Notes: generated by a model not told the origin, from the sequence alone. A stretch of DNA of 8,158 nucleotides from Nocardia sp. NRRL S-836 (GCF_001279525.1 NZ_LGDY01000166.1:1-8158), one strand, 5' to 3'. Shown: positions 1-6,459, counted from the stretch's first letter. Made by a program: numbers and translations.

Positions 1-139
1 CCCGGACGCTCATCCCGGAGGCGAGCGCCAGACCTGCCTGCGACAGACCTGCCGCCGTCCGCAGGCTCAGCAGGACCTCGCCGAACGTCGAACCGGATGT
101 CGCGGTGCGGAAGACGCTGACGTCCTTCATCTCACTCAT
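1..139 (-). CDS. XRE-type HTH protein, N-terminal fragment (third STAND paralogue, cut by window edge)
   Basis: Reading the minus strand from the ATG at 137-139 gives 46 open codons before the window ends, so only the N-terminus is visible. Residues about 18-46 (FGEVLLSLRTAAGLSQAGLA, then LASGMSVR) are the first two helices and the start of the recognition helix of an XRE/Cro-type HTH. They align without gaps with residues 16-43 of the neighbour at 214-2481, and a 17-bp stretch (14-30) is identical to 2365-2381, so this is a recent tandem paralogue. The ATG has an AAGG Shine-Dalgarno on the minus strand (145-148) with a 5-nt spacer; a second in-frame ATG lies at 128-130. By analogy with the two complete paralogues, the missing part should carry NB-ARC and TPR-like domains, but that is inferred and not visible. 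It lies 74 bp downstream of the neighbour's stop on the same strand, so co-transcription is possible. Confidence 0.8.
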   Translation of the reverse strand, partial: MSEMKDVSVFRTATSGSTFGEVLLSLRTAAGLSQAGLALASGMSVR

Positions 140-213
140 GTCAACCTTGACGAGCGACTAGTGTGGCATTCGAAACAGGGCCATTCGGGTGGAAGTCACC
201 CGGTCGTCTTGAC
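140..213 (-). promoter_or_regulatory. Intergenic spacer with TTCGAA element and small hairpin between two STAND paralogues
   Basis: This 74-bp spacer separates the stop of the 755-aa STAND gene from the start of the truncated paralogue. It contains a perfect 6-bp inverted repeat, CGGGTG (186-191) and CACCCG (197-202), with a 5-nt loop. That could be a weak mRNA hairpin; there is no T-tract, so it is not a convincing intrinsic terminator. It also contains TTCGAA (169-174) within a 14-bp stretch (165-178) that recurs with a one-base indel at 2543-2555, upstream of the other paralogue. The element sits 30 bp before the truncated gene's ATG, a plausible promoter or operator position. Confidence 0.35.
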
Positions 214-2481
214 CTACTCCGCGGGCACCAGGGCGAGCTCCGCCTCCACCGCCTTGCGGTCACCGCGGCCGGTGGGGTCGTCGCAGAGTTCCAGCGCGCG
301 CGTGAGGCACTCGCGTGCGCGCTGGAAGTCGCCCGCGTGGCGCCACGCCGTGCCTTCGCACACGAGCAGCTCCACCCGGCTGCGGTAGGTCGGCCGTTCC
401 GTTCCGAACAGCCTGATGACCTCGTGGTACTGCTCGGCGGCCTCCTGCCAGCGTTCCAGGCCGGAGAGGCAGTCGGCGATGTTCATCCGCAGCAGCGTCA
501 TCGTCTTCCCGGCCAGCTCCTGGTTCGTCTCGCCGATCCGTTCGGTGGTCTCCGCGAGCAGCGGGGTGAGAAAGGCGAGCGCCTCGCCGAAACGGCCCGT
601 CGCGAGCCGGATGCCGCCGCTCCCGATGTGCATCCAGAACCGGGTCTCGAAGAAGTCGTACGACTCCGACATCTCGAGCGCGAGGTCGACGTGCCGCTGC
701 GCCTCCTCGGGCTCTCCGAGGGACAACAGCGGCCATCCCACCGCCGAGTGCGTGATCATGGCACCCCAGTGGTGGCCGATCTCCTCGGCGAGGGCCACCG
801 TTTCGAGCAGGACGTCCCGCGCCCGTTCGCTGTCGCCCTGGTTCCAGTGGAAGCACGTTCCGTACTGGGAGAGCAGGTTGACCTCCGCCTTCTGGTCGCC
901 CAGCTCCCTCGCGGCGCGCACACCGCATCCGAACACGTCGGTCCAGGGGTACATCGGCTCACGCCCGTGCGCGTAGTTGTACAGCGCCCAGGTGCAGTCG
1001 ACCACCTCGCGGTACCGGCGGGCCTCCGTTGCCTGGCGCAGCACCGGGATCCAGGTGGTGGACTCCTGCTCCAGCCAGTCCTTCGCCTCGCCAGGGGAAC
1101 GGAACGGGCTGTCCCGCGGCACGCCGACCGCCTTGGCGCGGAACAGCTCCGAGGCGGCGGTGGCCCTCCGCAGCACGTGGGTGAGGAGGGCGTCCCGCAG
1201 CTGTGCCCGGACGTCCTCCGCTTCCTCCGCCGCCAGTCGTTCCTGGGCGAACAACCGGACGAGGTCGTGGAACTGCAGCCGCATCCGTTCGGTCGTCACG
1301 GTGAGCAGAGATGCTTCGACCAGTTCTTCCAGCTGTGCCTCGACCTCCTCCGGGGAGACACCGGTGACGACCGCCGCGAGCTCCTCGCTGAAGTGGGCTC
1401 CGGGGATGAGGGCGAGCCTGCGGAACACCTCCTGCGCCGCGGGGCTGAGCCTGCGCCGCGACAGTTCGAAGGCCGGCCTGAGCCGCAGGTCACCGGCCGC
1501 GAGCGAGTCGAGCCGGCGGTGCTCGTCCCGCAGCTGTCCCGCCAGGTAGGACAGCGACCAGTGCCGGCGGGTGGCCAGGCGGTTGCCGACGATCCGCACG
1601 GCCAGCGGGAGGTTGCCGCACAGGCCCACCACCTCCCTGGCGGCGTCGGGATCGCCCAGCACGACGTCCTCGCCGACGATCGTGGTCAGCAGGTCGACGG
1701 CGCTCTGCTCGGCCAGCATGTCGAGCACCAGGCGCTGCGCCGGTTCCACACCCGCGAGCGAGCGACGGCACGTCACGATCGTGAGGCAGTGCTCACCACC
1801 GGCCAACAGCGGAAGCACCTGGGACTCGTCCGCGGCGTTGTCGAGGAGGACCAGGACGCGGCGGTCCCGCATCAACGCGCGGAAGAGCGAGCTCCGTTCA
1901 GCCTCTCCCGGCGGGATGCGGCCGGAGGGCACGCCCAGAGCGGTGAGCATCCGCTCCAGCGCGAGCGCCGCCGGGACGGGGTGATCGTCCACACCGCGGA
2001 GGTCGATCGCGAGGCAGCCGTCCGGGAACTGCACCTTCAGCCGCTCCGCGGCAGCCACGGCGAGCGAGGTCTTGCCGACACCCGGAGGTCCGATCACGAT
2101 CGTGGTGCCCCCGGCTCGCGCGGCGCGGGACAGCAGGCCGAGCTCGTCGTCCCTGCCGACCAGCGCGGGCGCGGCGGGCAGGCCGTACAGCATCGTCGTG
2201 GTGCCGGACAGGCTGGACCTCCGCCTTCCCTCCCTGGCCAGCAGGAGGAACGACTCGCGTTCGTCGCCGGTCAGTCCCAGCGCGGTCGCCAGCAGCTCGG
2301 TGGACTTCTCCTGCGCGGCCGCCGCCCGTCCGTGCTCCAGCTCGCGCAGCGCGCGCACGCTCAACCCGGAGGCGAGCGCCAGCTCCCTCTGCGACAGTCC
2401 GGCCGCCGTCCGGTACCTCAGCAGAGTGTGGCCGAAGGACGGACCGGGTGTTTCCTCGCGCAGCTCCGTCACGCCGACCAT
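214..2481 (-). CDS. HTH (XRE) - NB-ARC STAND ATPase - TPR-like regulator, 755 aa
   Basis: This is a complete three-part signal-transduction NTPase. Residues 16-70 form an XRE/Cro HTH (GLSQRELA, then recognition helix SVRALRELEHGR). The NB-ARC module runs about 105-415: Walker A GPPGVGKTS (131-139), Walker B RRVLVLLDN (207-215), TCRRSLAG (237-244, sensor/RNBS-like), the GLPL-type motif GNLPLAVRIVGNRL (289-302), and an MHD-like FHDLVRLF (404-411). The rest (about 430-755) is alpha-helical with TPR-like helical pairs, for example around 545-605 and 660-735. The architecture resembles AfsR-family regulators with an XRE domain replacing the SARP domain. A cytoplasmic, ATP-switched DNA-binding sensor is the family-based expectation; the ligand and targets are unknown. 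No signal peptide or membrane segment is seen. The ATG at 2479-2481 has only a weak GGG (2486-2488) as ribosome site; codon 4 GTG is an alternative start. Its closest neighbours are the paralogues at 1-139 and 3835-6072. Confidence 0.9.
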   Translation of the reverse strand: MVGVTELREETPGPSFGHTLLRYRTAAGLSQRELALASGLSVRALRELEHGRAAAAQEKSTELLATALGLTGDERESFLLLAREGRRRSSLSGTTTMLYGLPAAPALVGRDDELGLLSRAARAGGTTIVIGPPGVGKTSLAVAAAERLKVQFPDGCLAIDLRGVDDHPVPAALALERMLTALGVPSGRIPPGEAERSSLFRALMRDRRVLVLLDNAADESQVLPLLAGGEHCLTIVTCRRSLAGVEPAQRLVLDMLAEQSAVDLLTTIVGEDVVLGDPDAAREVVGLCGNLPLAVRIVGNRLATRRHWSLSYLAGQLRDEHRRLDSLAAGDLRLRPAFELSRRRLSPAAQEVFRRLALIPGAHFSEELAAVVTGVSPEEVEAQLEELVEASLLTVTTERMRLQFHDLVRLFAQERLAAEEAEDVRAQLRDALLTHVLRRATAASELFRAKAVGVPRDSPFRSPGEAKDWLEQESTTWIPVLRQATEARRYREVVDCTWALYNYAHGREPMYPWTDVFGCGVRAARELGDQKAEVNLLSQYGTCFHWNQGDSERARDVLLETVALAEEIGHHWGAMITHSAVGWPLLSLGEPEEAQRHVDLALEMSESYDFFETRFWMHIGSGGIRLATGRFGEALAFLTPLLAETTERIGETNQELAGKTMTLLRMNIADCLSGLERWQEAAEQYHEVIRLFGTERPTYRSRVELLVCEGTAWRHAGDFQRARECLTRALELCDDPTGRGDRKAVEAELALVPAE

Positions 2482-2706
2482 TCAACCCGGTGGCCAGCGA
2501 GGTGCAAAGGGGCAGGGGAACATGCCCTTCTGATTCGACAACGGCATTCGAACAGCCGTACCGGTCCAGTGGTCTTGCGCCCGGCCGGTGATCAGGGTAT
2601 GCGGTGTGCGGAGATCACAGCCCTTCGTGCTCGCGGCGTCGGTGCTCGAGCCGGCGGCGCGCTCGCCCGACCGTCCTGATTGGACAATGGGGCGCCGCCG
2701 CGCCGG
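2482..2706 (-). promoter_or_regulatory. Upstream region of the 755-aa STAND gene, with repeated ATTCGA boxes
   Basis: This 225-bp gap follows the stop of the DUF2625-like gene and precedes the STAND gene on the same strand. Such a gap suggests the STAND gene has its own promoter. On the plus strand, ATTCGA occurs at 2533-2538 and again at 2546-2551, a 13-bp period; the second copy forms TTCGAA (2547-2552) in the stretch shared with 165-178. Closer to the start codon there is an imperfect hairpin, GGGCA (2510-2514) and TGCCC (2523-2527), that could form in the leader. I could not assign confident -35/-10 boxes. Confidence 0.35.
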
Positions 2707-3438
2707 TCACATCCGGACGGTCCCGAGTGCACCGGGGTGGGGGAGGCCGAGCCGGACGCAGGACGCCACGTGCTCGTCGAGGATCACCTGCAGGGGTGCC
2801 GGCCTGCGGACGGGGAGCGTGTAGCCCTCCTTGAACTCCGCCGACCAGGGGGCCGGGTGCACCACCATCCCCTGCCGCGGACTCAGCCCGGCGGTGTCGC
2901 TGCGCCACGTCGGCCACAGCACCTCGCGGTACTGCCCGGCCGCGCCGCCGTTCACGAGCCAGTCCAGCCAGTGGTCGTGATCCATCTCCGTGGTCTGCCA
3001 CGTGAGGGTGCTGGGGCAGAAGTAGATGACGTCGCCCGGACGGCCCGGCCTGCCGGACGACCAGGGCTCGGGTCCGTTGAGCACGAACGCGCCGCCCAGC
3101 ACGTCGTGCGCGACCACCAGTCCGGCCTCGGGCCGCCGGGCCGGATCGGCCGGCTGGGAGATGCGGTTCACCTCGGTGATGCCGGGGATGCCGTCCGGTC
3201 CCCCTCCCGATCCGCCGTAGACCCGCACCCACCTGTCGTGCAGCAGGATGCCGCCGGTGTTGAGGACGATCGCGCCCAGCCGGGACTCCGCCGTGATCCG
3301 CAGCTGCCGCAGTGCCGTCCGGCACGTGCCCGGATCGGGCTGGACCACCGTGGACCGGGTCAGGCTGCAGTTCAGGTCAGCGGCCAGCCACTCCCACACT
3401 GGGTCCTGCACGTCGGCGAGCTCATCGATGTGGTTCAC
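2707..3438 (-). CDS. DUF2625-like protein, 243 aa
   Basis: I recognise this as a DUF2625-family protein from its pattern of blocks: an N-terminal helical HIDELADVQDPVWEWLAADL (3-22); LGAIVLNTGGILLHDRWVRV (54-73); GLVVAHDVLGGAFVLNG (106-122); PGDVIYFCPSTLTWQ (134-148); and a Trp-rich C-terminal half (W157, W160, W175, W178, W198). The length is close to what I recall for the family. No biochemical function is established for it as far as I know. It looks soluble and cytoplasmic, with no signal peptide or membrane helix. The open frame extends upstream to an ATG at 3654, but the extra 72 residues are Arg/Pro/Thr-rich and unlike the family. I therefore chose GTG at 3436-3438, which has a modest GGA ribosome site (3446-3448, minus strand) and sits directly before the conserved start. 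It is divergent from the STAND gene at 3835 and 225 bp upstream of the one at 2481. A role as partner or immunity factor is only a guess. Confidence 0.8.
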   Translation of the reverse strand: MNHIDELADVQDPVWEWLAADLNCSLTRSTVVQPDPGTCRTALRQLRITAESRLGAIVLNTGGILLHDRWVRVYGGSGGGPDGIPGITEVNRISQPADPARRPEAGLVVAHDVLGGAFVLNGPEPWSSGRPGRPGDVIYFCPSTLTWQTTEMDHDHWLDWLVNGGAAGQYREVLWPTWRSDTAGLSPRQGMVVHPAPWSAEFKEGYTLPVRRPAPLQVILDEHVASCVRLGLPHPGALGTVRM

Positions 3439-3500
3439 GGCGTTTTCCGTTCTCGGCTCCTGCGGGGCTGCGGTGTGGCGCCCCGTGTTGTCGCGGTTGT

Positions 3501-3537
3501 GCACTACCGGCCTAGTGCGCGCTGGGATGTGGTGCAA
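3501..3537 (-). promoter_or_regulatory. Candidate promoter of the DUF2625-like gene overlapped by an inverted repeat
   Basis: On the minus strand, TTGCAC (3532-3537) is followed after exactly 17 nt by TAGGCC (3509-3514), a plausible though weak sigma-70-like -35/-10 pair for a high-GC actinomycete. It would place a start of transcription roughly 60-65 nt before the GTG at 3438. The inverted repeat GCACTA (3501-3506) - N6 - TAGTGC (3513-3518) has perfect 6-bp arms and covers the -10 box. That is where a repressor operator would sit. The repeat is seen; the promoter and operator roles are inferred. Confidence 0.3.
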
Positions 3538-3559
3538 GCGGGAGAACGGATTCCGCCCT

Positions 3560-3574
3560 GTTGCGCTGCGCAAC
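3560..3574. promoter_or_regulatory. 15-bp perfect palindrome GTTGCGC-T-GCGCAAC, operator candidate
   Basis: Arms GTTGCGC (3560-3566) and GCGCAAC (3568-3574) are perfectly complementary around a single central T. Seven-base arms with one central base form a compact dyad typical of dimeric HTH-regulator sites rather than of a terminator. It lies 121 bp upstream of the DUF2625 start and 260 bp upstream of the plus-strand STAND start, so it could serve either direction. The binding protein is unknown; the flanking HTH-STAND proteins are obvious candidates. Confidence 0.4.
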
Positions 3575-3796
3575 GTGCTCTTTCGGCCTGTCTTCTGCCC
3601 GGTCGCGGCCGGAATGCGGCGGCGTGGTGGTGCCGTGGACGGGGCGGCCGGCATCGCCTGCTCCCGCTGCCCGGTTCTCGACGATCCGAAGTGGACAGCT
3701 CGGCTTGTTCGGGGAGAAACCTCCTCCCGGCTGCGGCCCGATCATCCCGCAGGAGGCGTTCCGACTGGTCCATCCGGGTTCCATGGTGCGGACACA

Positions 3797-3834
3797 ACTT
3801 AGTAATAATACCTATTAGCAGCTATGTTGGCCTG
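3797..3834 (+). promoter_or_regulatory. AT-rich promoter/operator island before the plus-strand STAND gene
   Basis: Bases 3797-3818 are strikingly AT-rich against the very GC-rich background. They include TAATA (3806-3810) - CC - TATTA (3813-3817), a perfect 12-bp dyad. TATTAG or an overlapping TAATAA could act as a -10 box, although no clear -35 is visible. Such a -10 would put transcription start within about 5-20 nt of the GTG at 3835. That fits the absence of a good Shine-Dalgarno and suggests a very short or leaderless transcript. The composition is seen; the function is inferred. Confidence 0.4.
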
Positions 3835-6072
3835 GTGGGAGAGTCGGAGTGCGAGTCGACTTTTGGTGAGTTGTTGCTGGGCTACCGCCGTGACGCCGGG
3901 TTGAGCCAGCGGGGCCTGGCGGAGCGGTCCGGCATCAGCGTGCGTGCGTTGCGGGAGCTGGAGCAGGGCCGGGCTCGTGCGGCGCAGCGGCGGTCGGCCG
4001 AGGTGCTGGCGCTCGCTTTCGGGCTGGGCACCGTGGAGCGCGCGGAGTTCCTGCGGGTCGCGGAACAGGGCCGCAAGCGGGGGTCCTCGGCGTCGGTCGC
4101 CGGTGTCGCCGAGCTGCCGCCCCTGCTCGTGGACCGGGTGGGCAGGCGGCGGGACCTGTCGCGGTTGCGGGAGAGCATCCGCACGAGCCTGTCGGTGGCG
4201 ATGGTCGGTCAGCCCGGTGTCGGCAAGACGGTGCTGGCGGCGTCGGCGGCGCACCAGATGCGCGACGAGTTCCCGGACGGGTGCCTGGCGGTCGACCTGC
4301 GCGGCGTCGATGAGCAACCGCTTCCCGTGCAGGTCGTGTTCGACCGGTTGCTGCGGGCGCTGGGCGTGGCGCCGGGCGACGTGCCGACGGCCGTGACCGA
4401 GCAGTCCGGCCAGTACCGCGCGGTGCTGCAGAAGCGGAAGGTGCTGGTGCTGCTGGACAACGCCGCGTCGGAGGTGCAGGTCCGGCCGTTTCTCACGACC
4501 TCTCCCGGTTGCCGCACCCTCGTGACGTGCCGCCGGACGCTGGCCGGCCTGGAGGGGGTGCGGTGGCTGCACCTCGACCCGTTCGACGACGGGGACGCGG
4601 AGGCGCTGCTGGAGGCCGTCGTCGGTGAGCGCCGGGTGCGGGCCGAGCCGGACGTGGTGGGTGAGCTGATCGAGCTGTGCGGGAACCTGCCGTTGGCGTT
4701 GCGGATCGTGGGCAACCGGCTGGCGAGCCGGCCGCATTGGTCGCTGCGGTACCTGGTGGACCAGCTGCGGGACGAGCGGACGAGGCTGACGGCGTTGTCC
4801 GCGGGGGATCTGCAGGTGCGCTCCGCATTCGAGGTGTCGTACCGGGGGTTGTCGCCGCAGGGCCGGAGGTTGTTCCGGCGGCTGGCCGCGGTGCCGGGTG
4901 CGGACTTCGGTGTCGAGTTGGCGCAGGTCGCCGGGAGCCTGACGGAGTCGGAGGCGTTCGAGCTGCTCGACGAGCTGGTCGACACGAGCATGGTGCTGGC
5001 AGGCCCCGTGCAGGGCCGGTTCCGCTTCCACGACCTGCTGCGGTTGTTCGCGCGTGAGCGCTGGGAGACCGAAGACGACGAGGCTGACCGGTCCGTGACG
5101 ACGCAGACGGTGCTCGGGCACCTGCTGGACGTGGCGACCGCGGCGGGGAAGGCGTTCTCGCCGGAGAACGAGGCGAGCACCGTGTTCGCCTCGCTGGACG
5201 ACGCACGGTCGTGGCTGGAGCAGGAACAGTCGAACTGGCTGGCCGCGTTCAGGGAGTCGGCGCGCATGGGGTGGCACCGCGAGACGGTGGAGTGCGCGCG
5301 GGCGATGCACTGGTACGCCGACGACGACCAGCACGGGGTCGAGTGGGCCGAGTTCTTCGCCACCGGGGTCGACGCGGCGCGCGCGTTGGGCGACATGGCT
5401 GCGCAGGCGCAGCAACGCAACCTGCTCGGACGGGCCCTGGCGACGGCAGGGGACCGCGAAGCCGCGCTGGAACAGCACAAGATCGCCCTGAGCTGCGCCG
5501 ACGAGGCCGACGACCGGCTGGAGCGGGTGTGGGCGCTGACCCACACCGCCGCGGGCGAGTTCTCGCGCGGCGACCGCCGGGACGGTCTGGAACGCGCGCG
5601 GCAGGCCGTCGAGCTGTCCGCCCCGTTCGACTTCTGGCCGGTGCGGATGACGGTGCGCTGCCAGTTCGGTGTGTTGCTGCTGCTCGACGGCCGGCCGGCG
5701 AAGGCGCTGGCGGTGCTGGAGGAGCTGCTGCAGGACGCGGTGTGCCACAACCAGGACGGCGAGATGGCGTTGTCCCGCACGAGGTTGCTGGCGGTGTGCA
5801 TCGAGGGCGTGGCCCGATGCCTGCACGCGGTGTGGCAGTGCGGCCGGGCGGCGGCGATGTTCGCCGAGGCGCGCGGCTTCCACGAGAAGGCGGGTGCCTC
5901 CGTGCACGCGGCGAGGGCCGCGCTGCAGGAGGGGCGCTGCCGCCTCGACGCGGGTGAGCACCAGGTCGCGGACACCCTGCTGCGGTGCGCGCTGGCCACG
6001 TTCGACGAGCTGTCGCTGCCGGAGCAGCGGGCCGAGGTCGAGGTGGAGCTCGCTCGCATCCCCGTGGGCTGA
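3835..6072 (+). CDS. HTH (XRE) - NB-ARC STAND ATPase - TPR-like regulator, 745 aa (divergent paralogue)
   Basis: This is a full-length paralogue of the protein at 214-2481, on the opposite strand. The XRE HTH is at residues 10-64 (GLSQRGLA, SVRALRELEQGR). NB-ARC runs about 95-410: Walker A GQPGVGKTV (125-133), Walker B RKVLVLLDN (201-209), TCRRTLAG (231-238), GNLPLALRIVGNRL (283-296), and MHD-like FHDLLRLF (398-405). A helical TPR-like C-terminus follows (about 420-745). The two paralogues match strongly through NB-ARC, for example FPDGCLA(I/V)DLRGVD and HWSL-YL--QLRDE, and diverge in the C-terminal sensor. They may therefore share a switch mechanism while sensing different inputs. The open frame extends far upstream, to 2680, antisense to DUF2625. 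I chose GTG at 3835-3837 because it begins 8 residues before the conserved TFGELL, as expected from the paralogues, and follows the AT-rich island. No strong ribosome site is visible, so the start could be leaderless. Expected role: cytoplasmic ATP-dependent transcriptional regulator or stress sensor. Confidence 0.88.
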   Translation: MGESECESTFGELLLGYRRDAGLSQRGLAERSGISVRALRELEQGRARAAQRRSAEVLALAFGLGTVERAEFLRVAEQGRKRGSSASVAGVAELPPLLVDRVGRRRDLSRLRESIRTSLSVAMVGQPGVGKTVLAASAAHQMRDEFPDGCLAVDLRGVDEQPLPVQVVFDRLLRALGVAPGDVPTAVTEQSGQYRAVLQKRKVLVLLDNAASEVQVRPFLTTSPGCRTLVTCRRTLAGLEGVRWLHLDPFDDGDAEALLEAVVGERRVRAEPDVVGELIELCGNLPLALRIVGNRLASRPHWSLRYLVDQLRDERTRLTALSAGDLQVRSAFEVSYRGLSPQGRRLFRRLAAVPGADFGVELAQVAGSLTESEAFELLDELVDTSMVLAGPVQGRFRFHDLLRLFARERWETEDDEADRSVTTQTVLGHLLDVATAAGKAFSPENEASTVFASLDDARSWLEQEQSNWLAAFRESARMGWHRETVECARAMHWYADDDQHGVEWAEFFATGVDAARALGDMAAQAQQRNLLGRALATAGDREAALEQHKIALSCADEADDRLERVWALTHTAAGEFSRGDRRDGLERARQAVELSAPFDFWPVRMTVRCQFGVLLLLDGRPAKALAVLEELLQDAVCHNQDGEMALSRTRLLAVCIEGVARCLHAVWQCGRAAAMFAEARGFHEKAGASVHAARAALQEGRCRLDAGEHQVADTLLRCALATFDELSLPEQRAEVEVELARIPVG

Positions 6073-6459
6073 GGGGCGCCTGGCGGTCCCACGGCCGCGC
6101 TTCCAGGTGTGTTGAGGCAGGAAAGACTTCCTTTGTGGTTCCCGGTTGGGCCGTTCGTGTTGATCCCGTCTGCGGGAAATGGCTGTATTGCGGAACGACC
6201 GCGGTGCGTTTGGGTTCGTTCCGCGCATCGGTGACCAGGGAGGTGCTGGTGTCGATTTCGCGGCTCGAACACGTCGGGGAAGGGCTGCGGCACCCCGGTC
6301 GGCCGGTGCTCGCAGCGTCGCGGCGCCGCCCTTCAACTCCGTCTCTCCGTCCAGGGATCCGTTCCGTGAACCTCCTTGCCGCCTGCTCCGGCTTCCCCTT
6401 CGCGCACAGCGCCGTGCTGTCGCGACGGGCGAGCTGAGCGGCAGTCCGGAGTGGGCTGA
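6073..6459 (+). other. 387-bp gene-free region upstream of the toxin-like gene
   Basis: No convincing gene is seen. A 94-codon frame (6179-6463) overlaps the next gene by GTGA, but its composition (Arg/Pro/Ala, poor GC3 bias) does not look coding. Just after the STAND stop there is a short inverted repeat, AGGAA (6119-6123) / TTCCT (6128-6132), with a 4-nt loop and a few following Ts; as a terminator it is weak. Further on are a promoter-like pair and a strong 9-bp inverted repeat, listed separately. The last bases carry GGAG (6448-6451), a good Shine-Dalgarno 8 nt before the GTG at 6460. Confidence 0.5.
6160..6224 (+). promoter_or_regulatory. Candidate promoter followed by 9-bp-arm inverted repeat
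   Basis: TTGATC (6160-6165), an 18-nt spacer and TGTATT (6184-6189) make a reasonable -35/-10 pair. The next base begins a perfect inverted repeat, GCGGAACGA (6190-6198) and TCGTTCCGC (6216-6224), separated by 17 nt. A T-G wobble could extend the RNA stem by one pair. The dyad covers the expected transcription start, so it would act either as an operator or as a stem at the 5' end of the transcript. It lacks a following T-run and so is unlikely to be an intrinsic terminator. It would drive the toxin-like gene through a leader of roughly 260 nt. The arms are seen; the role is inferred. Confidence 0.35.

Larger units (their letters stand above)
3439..3834. other. Divergent intergenic region (396 bp) with several inverted repeats
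   Basis: This stretch lies between the divergent DUF2625-like gene (minus) and the second complete STAND gene (plus). I see no convincing gene in it: the open frames that cross it are Arg/Pro/Cys-rich shadows. It holds, in order: a 6-bp-arm hairpin CGGGGC (3463-3468) / GCCCCG (3480-3485) in the presumed DUF2625 leader; the GCACTA/TAGTGC inverted repeat (3501-3518); a 15-bp palindrome (3560-3574); and an AT-rich island with a small palindrome (about 3797-3818). These look like control elements for one or both genes. Confidence 0.55.

Noticed and set aside
186..202. Intrinsic terminator after the 755-aa STAND gene
   Set aside because: The stem is only 6 bp and no T-tract follows on the minus strand. 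It is kept only as a possible small hairpin.
163..2679. 838-codon open frame on the plus strand
   Set aside because: It lies fully antisense to the 755-aa STAND gene, is rich in Arg/Gly/Pro/His without any recognisable motif, and results from the GC-biased third position of the real gene.
3439..3654. N-terminal extension of the DUF2625-like protein to the ATG at 3654
   Set aside because: The 72 added residues are Arg/Pro/Thr-rich, unlike the family, and cover the inverted repeats and promoter-like sequence. GTG at 3438 fits better.
2680..3834. Upstream extension of the plus-strand STAND frame
   Set aside because: The extra 385 codons are antisense to the DUF2625-like gene, lack domain character, and are absent from the paralogues, whose HTH begins 10-20 residues after the start.
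6119..6132. Rho-independent terminator after the plus-strand STAND gene
   Set aside because: The arms are only 5 bp and AT-containing, and only three Ts follow the right arm before G. This is too weak to call.
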